A stretch of DNA of 64,000 nt, taken from contig NZ_CP039396.1 of NCBI RefSeq assembly GCF_004803915.1, positions 1,364,001-1,428,000 on the forward strand, written 5' to 3'. The DNA is from Duncaniella dubosii. Its GTDB lineage: Bacteria; Bacteroidota; Bacteroidia; Bacteroidales; Muribaculaceae. Below, one piece after another: positions 54,387 to 63,640 of the stretch; the stretch's first letter is position 1; the number at the start of each line of letters is the position of its first letter. The translations under genes were made by a program, and so were the position numbers. The notes under the pieces were generated by a model. That model saw nothing but the letters and a program-made list of their open reading frames with translations, was not told the origin of the DNA and ran no database searches.

Positions 54387-55736
54387 ATGCGTTCCGTTTC
54401 AGCTTTAAGGCTGCTTTTTATATTTGTCATGACCGTCTTTTTGGCCGCATGCGCGAGCATGGGGCGTCCTGAGGGCGGACCGCGCGACATGACTCCTCCT
54501 GTTTTCGTGCGTTCGAATCCTCGTCCCGGTCAGTTGAATGTTTCCGGCAACAAGATTATTGTCGAGTTTGATGAAAATGTCGCTCTTGACGATGCTATGA
54601 ATAAAGTGGTGGTCTCTCCGGCTCAGCGTACGACTCCGGTAGTCAGTGCCAACGGTCGTCGCGTGACTGTCGAGCTTCGCGACACACTGAAGCCTGATGT
54701 GACATATACGATCGATTTTGCTGATGCCATAAAGGATCTTAACGAAAGCAATGTCCTCGACGGTTTTGCCCTTGACTTTGCCACCGGCGATTCCATTGAC
54801 TCGCTGCGTATATCAGGAATGTTGTTTGAAGCCCGGACATTAGAACCGGCACAAGGGATGGTGGTAGGTGTCTATTCGAACCTTTCGGACACTGCCATAA
54901 AGACTCTCCCTCTCGAACGCATCACCAAGACAAATCAGCTCGGTCAGTTTACATTGCGCGGACTGAAAGCAGGTACTTACCGTATATATGCGCTCAACGA
55001 TGTCAACAGGGATTATCATTGGGACCGTTCGGAAGATGTCGCGTTCTATGATGTGACCGTGTCACCGTCGTCAGAACCGGCTCAGTTTGCCGACACTCTG
55101 ATAAATGTGGCTGGCGAGGACTCGATAGTGATGCGTGACGGAACCCGTTTCCTGCCCGACGATGTGTTGCTCACGTGGTTTAACGAGGGATATTCGTCGC
55201 AATATCTGCGTAATTACGGACGTTCTAACAAGCATATCATCGATTTTGAATTTTCAGCTAAAGCTGACACTCTTCCGATAATCAAGCTGCTCAACAGCCG
55301 GCGCGCAGGTGAGGATATTTCGCAATGGGCCGTGCTTGAAGCCAATCAGACGCTCGATACGCTCCGATATTGGATTACCGACACTGCGCTCATGGCTATG
55401 GATACGCTTATGGTCGAGGCGCGCTATCTGATGACCGATACCCTTGAACAGCTTTCAATGACGGTCGATACCCTGCGGCTTGTCGACAAGGGGGCACGAA
55501 ACCGCAAGCGGCAGATGGAGAAGGAAGCACAGCAGCGTGAGAAAGAGCGGGCGAAAGAACGAAAAGAACTCGAAAAGCAGGGTGTTGACCTTGATTCGCT
55601 GGATGCGGCCGATACTATTCCCCCACGTCCCGAACCGATAAAGTTCAAAGTGACTTCGGCTGCAAATCAGGATGTCCACCGTCCTTTGTTGTTTGCATCG
55701 GAAACGCCGGTGGCGACTTTCGATTCCTCGCTGTAA
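54387..55736 (+). CDS. Ig-like domain lipoprotein, N-terminal part (frameshifted)
   Basis: 449 residues from the ATG at 54387, with a lipoprotein signal ending in LAAC (Cys22). RPEGGPRDMTPPVFVRSNPRPGQLNVSGNKIIVEFDENV is the opening of the SbsA-type Ig-like domain protein widespread in Bacteroidetes. The middle has a GTYRIYALNDVNRDYHWDRSEDVAFYD region like a carboxypeptidase-regulatory fold. The frame ends early at a TAA (55734-55736); the protein continues in the next frame. Restoring one G at 55733 gives SSLVKLEYLVDSTWYAV. Function unknown; probably an envelope protein. Confidence 0.85.
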   Translation: MRSVSALRLLFIFVMTVFLAACASMGRPEGGPRDMTPPVFVRSNPRPGQLNVSGNKIIVEFDENVALDDAMNKVVVSPAQRTTPVVSANGRRVTVELRDTLKPDVTYTIDFADAIKDLNESNVLDGFALDFATGDSIDSLRISGMLFEARTLEPAQGMVVGVYSNLSDTAIKTLPLERITKTNQLGQFTLRGLKAGTYRIYALNDVNRDYHWDRSEDVAFYDVTVSPSSEPAQFADTLINVAGEDSIVMRDGTRFLPDDVLLTWFNEGYSSQYLRNYGRSNKHIIDFEFSAKADTLPIIKLLNSRRAGEDISQWAVLEANQTLDTLRYWITDTALMAMDTLMVEARYLMTDTLEQLSMTVDTLRLVDKGARNRKRQMEKEAQQREKERAKERKELEKQGVDLDSLDAADTIPPRPEPIKFKVTSAANQDVHRPLLFASETPVATFDSSL

Positions 55737-56431
55737 AGCTGGAATATCTTGTGGATTCGACTTGGTATGCGGTCGATGCCCCGGTGATCAAACGTATTTC
55801 ACCGCTAAATTCACTGAAGTTCAAGGCTGATTATAAATGGTCGCCCGGAGAGAAGTATCGCCTGACAATCGATTCGGCGGCCATATATGACATTTATGGT
55901 CTTGCGAATGATTCGATAGTCCATGAATTTACGGTCAAGAAGCTTGATGAGTATTCGTCGCTATCGTTCAACATAACAGGTCTTGACGGGCGTCCGGCCG
56001 TTGTCGAGGTGCTTGACGGGTCTGATAAGGTGGTTGCCTCGGCTCCTGTCAACGGAACAATAGGCAAGGTGGAATATCTGTCGCCCGGGACTTATTATGC
56101 CCGTTTGTTTATCGATTCTGACAGTAATGGAGTTTACACGACGGGTCTTCTTGATTCTATACAGCCTGAGGAGGTCTATTACTATCCCAAGAAAGTAAAC
56201 CTGAAGAAAAACTGGGGCGTGGAGCAGTCATGGAATATCTATGAACTTCCGATTGATATGCAGAAGCCACTGGAAATCAAGAAGAACAAGCCCAAGCGCA
56301 AGCGTGGTGAGGAAGTGCCCGGCAATGATGAGGACGAAGAAGAGGATGAGTTTTTCGATGATCCATTCATGAACGCCGCTAATAGAAATCAGCTCGGGAA
56401 CACGAATTTCGATGACCGTCGCAGGAGGTGA
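55733..56431 (+). pseudogene. Ig-like domain lipoprotein, C-terminal part after frameshift
   Basis: About 230 residues that continue the lipoprotein: WYAVDAPVIKRISPLNSLKF, GTYYARLFIDSDSNGVYTTG and an acidic, lysine-rich end with DEDEEEDEFFDDPFMNA. A GTG at 55751 could start a separate protein, but the sense continues from the frame before it. Together the two parts make a protein of about 680 residues. Confidence 0.8.
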
Positions 56432-56444
56432 CGCATCGTTTCGG

Positions 56445-56497
56445 ATACAAAAAATCGCTCAGACAGTAATCTTTACTGTCTGAGCGATTTTTTGTAT
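56445..56497. terminator. bidirectional terminator with 25-bp stem
   Basis: A perfect 25-bp stem (56445-56469 with 56473-56497) closed by a 3-base loop; the arms end in A-run and T-run, so it works for both convergent genes. Confidence 0.9.
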
Positions 56498-56513
56498 CAT
56501 TCCCTATGCCGGT

Positions 56514-57411
56514 TTACATTCTTACTTTGCTTACTTGGTTGCCCTGATGACGGATGAAAATGCCGTTTTCAGGATTGGCGACGCGTATGCCCTGAAGATT
56601 GAAGTATTCTACCGGGGCGTTTGTGTCATTTGCCTCAATGCTTTCTATTGCGCTCTCAGCTCCGGGATAGTTCAGAGAAATAAGCTTCTGATCGGAGTTT
56701 ACGACTAACTCTTTGGCGTTGTTGATTTTGGCGATGTCTTCAGCTGTGATAGGGAAAGTCATGGTAACGCTTCCGTCTGAGTTCTCAACAATAGTCGCCT
56801 CGTCGTTTGAATGAAGAGCACTCCATGAATTATCACAAATCTGAGCCCATGTTGGCATTTTTGCAAATACGACAGATAGTTTTGAGGTTCCTTCCGGGAT
56901 GACTGTGAACACATTCGCACCGCAAGCACGCTCGCCGTAGCAGATTACATTCGTAGGATTGAAGGCATCCGGGATACGCTCTACTTTGGTTATGGTGCAA
57001 CCGCCGTCGCCTTGCACGAAAATTGACCCGCTGGCATTTTGCAGCATTTCATCAGTGACACCTACTATAACAGAATCGGTGGCCATGTCGCTGTATCCTA
57101 TTTTTGCTGTGCCCAATAGATTTGCCCAAGAGCTGTTTTTTACCAATACCTTTCCGTCTGCGCTTCCGGGTGCAGAGAAGGTGTATTTAATGGCATCGCC
57201 GGCATTGAGCTTGGCCGGATTTATAGTTGCTCCACTGTTCCAGCCCGATATGACAAGTTCACCTTCAAACAGAATGTTGGGGTCGATGTCTTCAGCGGTA
57301 ATTAGGTCGACGGAGGTGACTACTATATTCTGACCCTGTATAATGGGTCCGGTGTTTTTAAGCTGACTGGCTGCCGTGGCGTTGAGGTCCCATGACGCGT
57401 CTGTGCCTGTG
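56514..57411 (-). pseudogene. secreted protein with sorting-tail-like end, C-terminal part after frameshift
   Basis: About 298 residues in frame from the CCC run at 57411-57413: TGTDASWDLNATAASQLKN, ITAEDIDPNILFEGELVISG, GSADGKVLVKNSSWANLLG, and a C-terminus VEYFNLQGIRVANPENGIFI followed by RHQGNQVSKVRM. This ending is common in secreted Bacteroidales proteins and resembles a short sorting or anchoring tail. An ATG at 57146 could start a shorter protein, but the homologous sense extends upstream. Confidence 0.7.
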
Positions 57412-57691
57412 GGTTCTGGAATCCTGTTCCGTCAAGCTCGGGCCATCCGGTTGTATTGGTTTTGACACCGAGATTGGTGTAATTGATTGCCGGGTCGAGA
57501 GTCATGTCGACAGTGATGTTTACGACGAGTTTGCTTCCTTCGGATGCGGCGGTAAATTCCGAGGCGGGGACGCTTACATTGTCGCCCCAGCCTTTAAGCT
57601 GAGTGTTTCCTTCCCATACTTTGATTGTTGTCGCCGAAATAGTCATGGATGCGGCAATAGCCAGTGTGCTGACGAGTAGTTGTTTGATCAT
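57323..57691 (-). CDS. secreted protein with sorting-tail-like end, N-terminal part (frameshifted)
   Basis: 122 residues in this frame, of which about 93 are in the true frame. It begins with a signal peptide (MIKQLLVSTLAIAASMTISA) and then KVWEGNTQLKGWGDNVSVPAS, a beta-rich start. After QNP the sequence (QAQTRHGTSTPRQP) is out of frame. Restoring one C gives QNPTGTDASWDLN and a protein of about 391 residues. The region has two repeated modules (KVWEGNTQLKGW... and ...FEGELVISGWN...), perhaps carbohydrate-binding folds. Function unknown. Confidence 0.7.
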   Translation of the reverse strand: MIKQLLVSTLAIAASMTISATTIKVWEGNTQLKGWGDNVSVPASEFTAASEGSKLVVNITVDMTLDPAINYTNLGVKTNTTGWPELDGTGFQNPQAQTRHGTSTPRQPVSLKTPDPLYRVRI

Positions 57692-57794
57692 AAGCGTAAT
57701 AATTAATGGTTGATGTTGGTAGTTAGATGGTTTGAGATTTGTAGTTTAATTTAAGGTAAGAAAGCGCACACTGCGGTTTCAATGTGCATTTTTG

Positions 57795-57802
57795 CAAATT
57801 TA
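57795..57802 (-). promoter_or_regulatory. -7 element for the secreted tail protein
   Basis: TAAATTTG on the minus strand; leader of about 100 bases before the ATG at 57691. Confidence 0.4.
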
Positions 57803-57942
57803 TGCAAAATAGTGTGTGTGAAATGATACTATTTTATCCTATTTCTTGCATAATCTTTCTTGGCGCATAGAACGGCTGCGGGTCTTAGGCTGATGTATAA
57901 TCGGCGAAATGAATGGAATTATTTTCCTGCAAATTGCGCAAG

Positions 57943-57974
57943 TTTTTGCATTTCAGTGAAAATTCGTAAATTTG
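57943..57974 (+). promoter_or_regulatory. promoter for the polyprenyl synthetase gene
   Basis: TTTTTG (57943-57948), 18 bases, TAAATTTG (57967-57974). The ATG at 57985 follows within 11 bases, so the transcript is almost leaderless. Confidence 0.6.
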
Positions 57975-57984
57975 CACCTCAGTT

Positions 57985-58959
57985 ATGAGCGCCATTGAAG
58001 ACATAAGGCAATCCCTCAAGTCAGAACTTGAGCGGCTGGACACATTGATCAGCCGTACGCTTGATTCGTCAAATACTTTGATGAATCAGGTGATTGGCAA
58101 CTATTTGGAGCATAAGGGGAAGCAATTGCGCCCGATGCTCGTAATGCTGACTGCCCGGCTTTTCGGCGGAGTAAATGACGATGCGCTTACGGCGGCTGCT
58201 TCTGTCGAGATTCTCCATAATGCTTCATTGATTCACGATGATGTTGTCGATGACTCTGGCCGTCGTCATGGACATGCGACCATTAATGCCGTGTGGGACA
58301 ACCACGTCGCAGTGCTCGTCGGCGATTTTTTTGTTTCCAATGCCCTGAAACTTGCTACCGAGACAGAGGATTTGCGTGTGATACGCGCGATAGCCGATCT
58401 TGGAAAGCTCCTTTCGCTTGGCGAAATGGACCAGATTTACAATGCCCGTTACCATGAATTGAATGAGGAGGCTTATTTTAATGTGATTTCCCATAAGACA
58501 GCATCACTCTTTGTGACCTGTGTCTCTATGGGGGCATATTGTTCTGGGGTCGATGACTGGCGTCTTGATGCCATAAGGGAGTTTGCGGAGTTGTTCGGGC
58601 GCTGTTTCCAGATAAAAGACGATATTTTTGACTATTTCGATTCGCAGGTCATCGGTAAGCCTACAGGCAACGATCTGCGTGAGGGAAAAGTGACTTTGCC
58701 GCTTCTCCATGCTCTTTCCAACGGTGCATCGCCTGAAAGAGATGAGATGCTCAGCCTTTTGCGTGAGGACCGGGTTCTGTCAGATAGCGATATCCGCCGG
58801 CTGATTGCATTCACACACGAAAACGGAGGTGTGGAATATGCCTATGCCACTATGGAGCGGATGCGTGCAGAGGCTGTTGCTATTCTTGACAAGTTTAACT
58901 CGCCGTTGACTTCACAGTTTATTTCGCTGCTCGACTTTGTGATAGCCCGTGAAAAGTAG
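57985..58959 (+). CDS. polyprenyl diphosphate synthase
   Basis: 324 residues. The two Asp-rich motifs are HDDVVDD (in LIHDDVVDDSGRRHG) and KDDIFDYFD, with KGKQLRPMLVMLTARLFGG near the N-terminus. It elongates allylic diphosphates with IPP; length and context suggest a medium/long-chain (octaprenyl-type) product for menaquinone, but chain length cannot be read with certainty. Near-leaderless transcript expected. Confidence 0.92.
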   Translation: MSAIEDIRQSLKSELERLDTLISRTLDSSNTLMNQVIGNYLEHKGKQLRPMLVMLTARLFGGVNDDALTAAASVEILHNASLIHDDVVDDSGRRHGHATINAVWDNHVAVLVGDFFVSNALKLATETEDLRVIRAIADLGKLLSLGEMDQIYNARYHELNEEAYFNVISHKTASLFVTCVSMGAYCSGVDDWRLDAIREFAELFGRCFQIKDDIFDYFDSQVIGKPTGNDLREGKVTLPLLHALSNGASPERDEMLSLLREDRVLSDSDIRRLIAFTHENGGVEYAYATMERMRAEAVAILDKFNSPLTSQFISLLDFVIAREK

Positions 58960-59273
58960 TGGAGGTGTGAGGTTGGATAAAGTATGATTTAGTATGTCTG
59001 TCAGTATGACATGTGTTAAATACTGTGATGATAAAAATACAATAATTAACGTATATTAAGCTTGTTGCAGAAGTGCAAAAACACGTTTTAATATTTTAGC
59101 GTAATTTCACATTATAGTTAAGTTATTGGATAGCTGATAGTTACTATCTGTCGTCGGGCGGTTTTACCACTATTTTACATTTTTTGACTTGGCATTGTTT
59201 TTTCAAATGCTTCAAAATGACTATCTTTGATGTGAACGAACGAAAGATGTAAAATTTCGTTAAAACCAGATAA
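58960..59273. other. intergenic region upstream of ndk
   Basis: 314 AT-rich bases with no coding sequence. It holds the ndk -7 element at 59222-59229 (TATCTTTG). Nothing else is identified. Confidence 0.5.
59222..59229 (+). promoter_or_regulatory. -7 element of ndk
   Basis: TATCTTTG fits TAnnTTTG; leader of about 40 bases before the ATG at 59274. Confidence 0.5.
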
Positions 59274-59741
59274 ATGGAACAGACTCTAATCATATTCAAG
59301 CCATCTTCTATCGAGCGCTCCCTTGTCGGCCGGATTCTCTCCCGCTTCGAGCAGAAAGGTCTTGTCATCACCGGCATGAAGATGATGAAACTCTCCGAAG
59401 AGCTTCTGCGCCAACACTACGCTCATCTTGTTGACCGTCCATTTTTCCCTCTGATTCTTGCCTCTATGACTGCATCGCCGGTCATAGTAATGGTGTTGAA
59501 GGGTGTCGATGCAATTTCGGTTGTGCGCGGCATGACAGGTGCGACAAACGGCCGTCAGGCAGTTCCCGGCACTATAAGAGGTGATTTTGCGATGTCAAAT
59601 CAAGAAAACCTTATCCACGCCTCCTCCTCTGCCGAGGATGCTGAAGTTGAAATCAGACGTTTCTTTTCGCCTGATGAGATTTTTGACCGAACTCCGCTCC
59701 AGACTCCGTTCGTTTACTGTTCGCTGGAACTCCAACCTTGA
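59274..59741 (+). CDS. ndk: nucleoside diphosphate kinase
   Basis: 155 residues. The NDK features are LIIFKPSSIERSLVGRI at the N-terminus, VRGMTGATNGRQAVPGTIRGDFA and the active-site region NLIHASSSAEDAEVEIRRFF with the phosphorylated His. It balances nucleoside triphosphates using ATP. The M23 peptidase gene follows 75 bases downstream and may be co-transcribed. Confidence 0.95.
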   Translation: MEQTLIIFKPSSIERSLVGRILSRFEQKGLVITGMKMMKLSEELLRQHYAHLVDRPFFPLILASMTASPVIVMVLKGVDAISVVRGMTGATNGRQAVPGTIRGDFAMSNQENLIHASSSAEDAEVEIRRFFSPDEIFDRTPLQTPFVYCSLELQP

Positions 59742-59816
59742 AAATACGTCTGCAAGTATCTTAACCTTAAGCCATCATATCGCTCCTCCCACTGGAAAAA
59801 ACATCAAAGTAGACCA

Positions 59817-60644
59817 ATGAAATTTTTAAAACTCAAAACTCTTCTCGCAACTTTACTCATATCGACAGCAGCATTCACTGCAAATGCTCAGCTAAAGTTA
59901 CCTGCCTTACATACAAACCAACATAATTCTCTGATAGCAAACCAGAAACCATCAATCAACCCTTTTAAGATTGAGAACAACGATTTGCTTCTGAATCAGA
60001 TTAAAGAGCGAGAGGCTGCTATGAACAACGAGATTTATGCCTCGTTCTGGAACAGCGACCGTGTCAATCCTTACGGGACAGCGGTGACAATTCCCGAACA
60101 CAAGGATATTGACGTTTCCGAATACACTACTCCTACCCCGGGTCACATAACATCCAACTACGGATACCGCTCGCGCTTCGGACGCATGCACTATGGTATA
60201 GACCTGAAACTTCAGGTGGGTGATACGGTCCGCGCTGCTTTTTCCGGCAAAGTCCGTCTGACAAAATATGAAGGACGCGGATATGGCTACTATGTGGTTG
60301 TCCGCCATGACAATGGTCTTGAAACCGTTTATGGTCATCTAAGCCGCTTCCTCGTTAAGCCTGACCAATATGTCAAGGCCGGAGAGCCGATTGCTCTCGG
60401 TGGTAACACAGGCCGCAGCACCGGTGCCCATCTCCATTTCGAAACCCGCTATCTTGGCATTCCTATCAATCCGGCGGCTATAATAGATTTTGAAAACGGA
60501 GTTACGCATAAAGATATTTTTGCTTTTGACAAGCGGACTTACGGTAAGTCTCAGAAATATTCTCCCACCAAACGTTCGACAAAAAAATATGCTTCCCGTA
60601 AGCGTAAATCAACCAGACGCTCGACGGCTACTGCGAAGAAATAA
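59817..60644 (+). CDS. M23 family metallopeptidase (LytM domain)
   Basis: 275 residues with a signal peptide (LLATLLISTAAFTANAQ). The LytM domain (about 105-225) has its zinc ligands in HYGIDLKLQVGD (H-x3-D) and HLHFETR, plus TVYGHLSRFLVKPDQYVKAGEPIALGGNTGRSTGAHLHF. It is probably a peptidoglycan endopeptidase or a LytM amidase activator; all catalytic residues are present. The last ~45 residues are very basic (KRSTKKYASRKRKSTRRS), which may bind the wall or nucleic acids. It ends in a very strong hairpin. Confidence 0.93.
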   Translation: MKFLKLKTLLATLLISTAAFTANAQLKLPALHTNQHNSLIANQKPSINPFKIENNDLLLNQIKEREAAMNNEIYASFWNSDRVNPYGTAVTIPEHKDIDVSEYTTPTPGHITSNYGYRSRFGRMHYGIDLKLQVGDTVRAAFSGKVRLTKYEGRGYGYYVVVRHDNGLETVYGHLSRFLVKPDQYVKAGEPIALGGNTGRSTGAHLHFETRYLGIPINPAAIIDFENGVTHKDIFAFDKRTYGKSQKYSPTKRSTKKYASRKRKSTRRSTATAKK

Positions 60645-60653
60645 TCCATACAT

Positions 60654-60714
60654 AAAAGCGATATATGACAATGGCCTCCACAAATAGTGGAGGCCATTGT
60701 CATATATCGCTTTT
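60654..60714. terminator. terminator with 28-bp perfect stem
   Basis: AAAAGCGATATATGACAATG onward (60654-60681) pairs exactly with 60687-60714 around the loop AAATA, with T-run at the end. It separates the M23 gene from the convergent dapA gene and can work in both directions. Confidence 0.92.
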
Positions 60715-60773
60715 TGACGGATCTGCGAGCGAATCCCAGAAATCTTTTTTGAAATACCGCCCTCATGTATAAT

Positions 60774-61661
60774 TCAGAGTTTTTCTTTTTCAAGTCCGCG
60801 GCGAGTCTCGTCGGTCACGGGCACAAGCGGCAGCCTCAACACTTCTTTGTAGCGGGGGAACAGTATATGGAGCATACATTTTATACCCGAAGGATTGCCG
60901 TCTTTGAAAAGCAGTGAATAGAGTGCTGAGAATTGCTGGTGGAGCTTGGCGGCGGCTTCAGGGGTTTCATCCTCCATGCTGCGGTGAATCATATCGACGA
61001 ATTGTGACGGATAGGCATTGCCGAGCACAGAAATCACACCGTCGCCGCCGATTCGGATCATGCTGTGGGCAAGAGAGTCGTCGCCCGAAATGACAAGGAA
61101 GCCCTCGGGACGGCGGGTAATCACTTCCTGTGCCTGCTGCATATTGCCGCTTGCCTCTTTTATCCCGATGATTTTGCCACGAAATTCTTTGGCGAGACGG
61201 ATAATGGTGTCGGTGTTCATGTTTACGCCTGTTCTTCCCGGAATATTATAAAGAATCACCGGTATGGGTGAGGCTTTGGCGATTTCGGCGAAGTGACGGT
61301 ACATTCCTTCCTGCGTCGGTTTATTGTAGTAGGGGACTACCGACAGGATCGCATCAAATTCGTCCATGCGCGGTGTTTCAGTCAGTTCCTTGACGACCGA
61401 ACGGGTCGAATTTCCACCTACGCCGATCACTACCGGGCAGCGGTGGTTCACGTAGTCAAGGATGTGAAGCGCAAGTTCGTGTTTTTCATCCGCAGACAAA
61501 GTCGGGGTCTCGGCAGTTGTTCCAAGAGCCACAATGTAGTCTGCCTTGCCATCGATAAGATAGTCAAGGTGCATGTCGAGCGTATGATAGTCAATATCTC
61601 CGTTTTCCAGAAAAGGGGTTGTCAGCGCGACACCCATTCCTCGCAAATGCTCTGTTGACAT
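60774..61661 (-). CDS. dapA: 4-hydroxy-tetrahydrodipicolinate synthase
   Basis: 295 residues. The family motifs are GMGVALTTPFLENGDID, ALGTTAETPTLS, VIGVGGNSTRSVV, YNIPGRTGVNM (catalytic Tyr) and IGIKEASGN (Schiff-base Lys). The enzyme condenses pyruvate and aspartate semialdehyde, the first committed step of diaminopimelate and lysine synthesis, and matches the mDAP-type MurE in the dcw cluster. Single gene with its own promoter. Confidence 0.96.
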   Translation of the reverse strand: MSTEHLRGMGVALTTPFLENGDIDYHTLDMHLDYLIDGKADYIVALGTTAETPTLSADEKHELALHILDYVNHRCPVVIGVGGNSTRSVVKELTETPRMDEFDAILSVVPYYNKPTQEGMYRHFAEIAKASPIPVILYNIPGRTGVNMNTDTIIRLAKEFRGKIIGIKEASGNMQQAQEVITRRPEGFLVISGDDSLAHSMIRIGGDGVISVLGNAYPSQFVDMIHRSMEDETPEAAAKLHQQFSALYSLLFKDGNPSGIKCMLHILFPRYKEVLRLPLVPVTDETRRGLEKEKL

Positions 61662-61743
61662 AAAAAATTAATATTATTTTATAATGTGTCAGTTTTACCT
61701 AAACAATAATGACAATTCCGAGTTGAAACCGCCTAATATATTG

Positions 61744-61774
61744 CAAAATTACAAATTATTCTCAAACCCTGCAA
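61744..61774 (-). promoter_or_regulatory. Bacteroidetes-type promoter of dapA
   Basis: On the minus strand TTG (61774-61772), 20 bases, TAATTTTG (61751-61744). Leader of about 75 bases. Confidence 0.65.
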
Positions 61775-61884
61775 GTTCCGCGTTGCCTATTGCCATGCCG
61801 CATGTTATAGGTGCCACTATCGGAGAGGGTGTCTATTCAACGGAGACATATATTTCTGTTTGGTATGTTAAAATTTGTTATTTA

Positions 61885-61912
61885 ATAGTACCTTGTATTG
61901 CATAGTACCTTG
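61885..61912 (+). repeat. direct repeats overlapping the padR promoter (operator candidate)
   Basis: ATAGTACCTTG occurs at 61885-61895 and again at 61902-61912, 17 bases apart. The second copy lies inside the promoter spacer and the first overlaps the TTG, which would let a bound repressor block RNA polymerase. It is the likely binding site of the PadR protein encoded downstream. Confidence 0.6.
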
Positions 61913-61928
61913 CGAGTCTATATCTTTG
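61898..61928 (+). promoter_or_regulatory. Bacteroidetes-type promoter of padR-pspC
   Basis: TTG (61898-61900), 20 bases, TATCTTTG (61921-61928). Start codon at 61995. It overlaps the tandem repeats. The rest of the 333-base gap to dapA holds the dapA promoter and no gene. Confidence 0.75.
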
Positions 61929-61994
61929 CACTGTCAACGGAAATAAGTGCACGTCTCCGTTGCCGTAACCCACCAACAACTTCATCATTGAATC

Positions 61995-62360
61995 ATGAAC
62001 ATAGACAATCTCAAATCACAGATGCGCAAAGGCATGCTTGAGTTCTGCGTTCTTCTTCTCCTTAAGCGCGGCGATGCCTATGCTTCCGAGATGATAGCAC
62101 GGCTTAAGGACGCTCATCTCATCGTGATGGAAGGGACTCTCTATCCTCTCCTCACCCGCCTTAAGAATGACGGACTGCTTTCCTACCGCTGGGAAGAGTC
62201 GATGCAGGGACCGCCACGGAAATATTATTCCATCACTACGCTCGGACTTGATTTCCTCGGCCAGCTCCAGTCTTCGTGGGACGACATATCACGCTCTGTC
62301 AATCTTCTTCTCTCCGACCAGACAACTATCTCTAACACCTCAAACATCACAGAAGAATGA
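61995..62360 (+). CDS. PadR family transcriptional regulator
   Basis: 121 residues. The winged helix shows MRKGMLEFCVLLLLKRGDAYASEMIARL, then EGTLYPLLTRLKNDGLLSYRWEESMQGPPRKYYSIT, the PadR wing, and a short C-terminal helix. Such small PadR proteins commonly repress their own operon. The stop TGA overlaps the ATG of the next gene (ATGA), so the PspC-type protein is translated with it. Confidence 0.93.
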   Translation: MNIDNLKSQMRKGMLEFCVLLLLKRGDAYASEMIARLKDAHLIVMEGTLYPLLTRLKNDGLLSYRWEESMQGPPRKYYSITTLGLDFLGQLQSSWDDISRSVNLLLSDQTTISNTSNITEE

Positions 62361-63586
62361 AAAAGACATTTCCCGTCAACATCAATGGTAATATATTTTA
62401 TATAGACGAAGATGCTTATAAGCTGCTTCTTGATTACCTCTCTCAACTCCGCACGACTTTTACCGGCGCAGAGGGTGAGGAAATAGTCAACGATATCGAG
62501 TCGAGAATCTCCGAACATTTCGACGAACGCATCCGCCTTGGAGCAAACGTCATTGTGCTTGAAGATGTCAACCGTGTCATCGAGACTATGGGGCGTCCGG
62601 AAGAACTGTCGGATGAATCACGCCCCGAAACCGACAGCCAAGAGGAGACGACTGATAGCTGCGGCTCGCAGAACGTCCCTCCTTTCAACGGCACTCAGGC
62701 GTGTCCGCCCCCTCCGATCCACAAACGCCTTTTCCGTGACATACGCCATCGGGTGTTCGGAGGCGTAATTGCCGGACTTTCGCAGTATTTTGACTGGGAC
62801 GTGACCGTAATGCGAATACTGTTCGTAGTTCTTACGCTCTGCACCTACTTCTGGCCTTGCGTGATTATCTATCTCGTGGCATGGATGGTTATCCCCGTCG
62901 CACGCACTCCGCGTGAGATTCTTGAAATGCAGGGACAGCCGGTGACTCTCGACAATATCGGACAGACGGTCATCAACAATTCAGTTCCTCCTGCCGCTCC
63001 GGTTCCTGACACGGACACATCATCATTCGCCTATTTCGTCAACACGTTCTTTTCCATAGCCGCTAAATTCATCCTTGGTTTCTTCGGACTGATAGCGGCA
63101 GTGACAGCTATCGTGTTCTGCTGTCTGATTCTTGTGGCAATCTGTGGAATCATAATTTACTGGACGAGCGGGGCGACCACCATACTTGATGGCCTTGACA
63201 TCTTGGAAACCGCAGCTCCGTATATTTCTTCATGGGGAGGAATCGCAATATTCTGTGCAATCCTTCTGCCGGCTCTTGCCGTCACATGGGTAGCGTCGTG
63301 TGTGCTGTTCAAAGCAAAGACACCTTCCAAAGCCGGAATCATAACCGCTGTGATTCTCGAAATCATAATCATAGCCATAGCAGCCGTACTCATGGGGCTT
63401 GCCGACCATTATGAGGATCAGGCATTCTGCTTATTCTATTCAATGGCTCAACCAATCTCATTCTCCCTCACCTCATCAATCGACTCTTTGTCACAGGTGG
63501 CTGAAACTGCCGCATCCATCCCTTCGCTCACCCGAAATGCCGTAATCCCCTCGGCCATACTTGTCGCACCGGCTATAACCGCGTAG
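62357..63586 (+). CDS. PspC domain membrane protein
   Basis: 409 residues. The N-terminal ~110 residues are cytoplasmic (EEIVNDIESRISEHFDERI, VNRVIETMGRPEEL), then a PspC domain (LFRDIRHRVFGGVIAGLSQYFDWDVTVMRILFVVLTLC), and three to four more membrane segments toward the C-terminus. PspC proteins respond to envelope stress. Pairing with PadR under one promoter with a repeat operator is a common Bacteroidetes arrangement. It starts with a 4-base ATGA overlap. Confidence 0.9.
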   Translation: MKKTFPVNINGNIFYIDEDAYKLLLDYLSQLRTTFTGAEGEEIVNDIESRISEHFDERIRLGANVIVLEDVNRVIETMGRPEELSDESRPETDSQEETTDSCGSQNVPPFNGTQACPPPPIHKRLFRDIRHRVFGGVIAGLSQYFDWDVTVMRILFVVLTLCTYFWPCVIIYLVAWMVIPVARTPREILEMQGQPVTLDNIGQTVINNSVPPAAPVPDTDTSSFAYFVNTFFSIAAKFILGFFGLIAAVTAIVFCCLILVAICGIIIYWTSGATTILDGLDILETAAPYISSWGGIAIFCAILLPALAVTWVASCVLFKAKTPSKAGIITAVILEIIIIAIAAVLMGLADHYEDQAFCLFYSMAQPISFSLTSSIDSLSQVAETAASIPSLTRNAVIPSAILVAPAITA

Positions 63587-63640
63587 GCTGTATGAAGTGG
63601 GTGAAATAAGACTCAAAATAGCATTGAAGGCTGTAACTTC

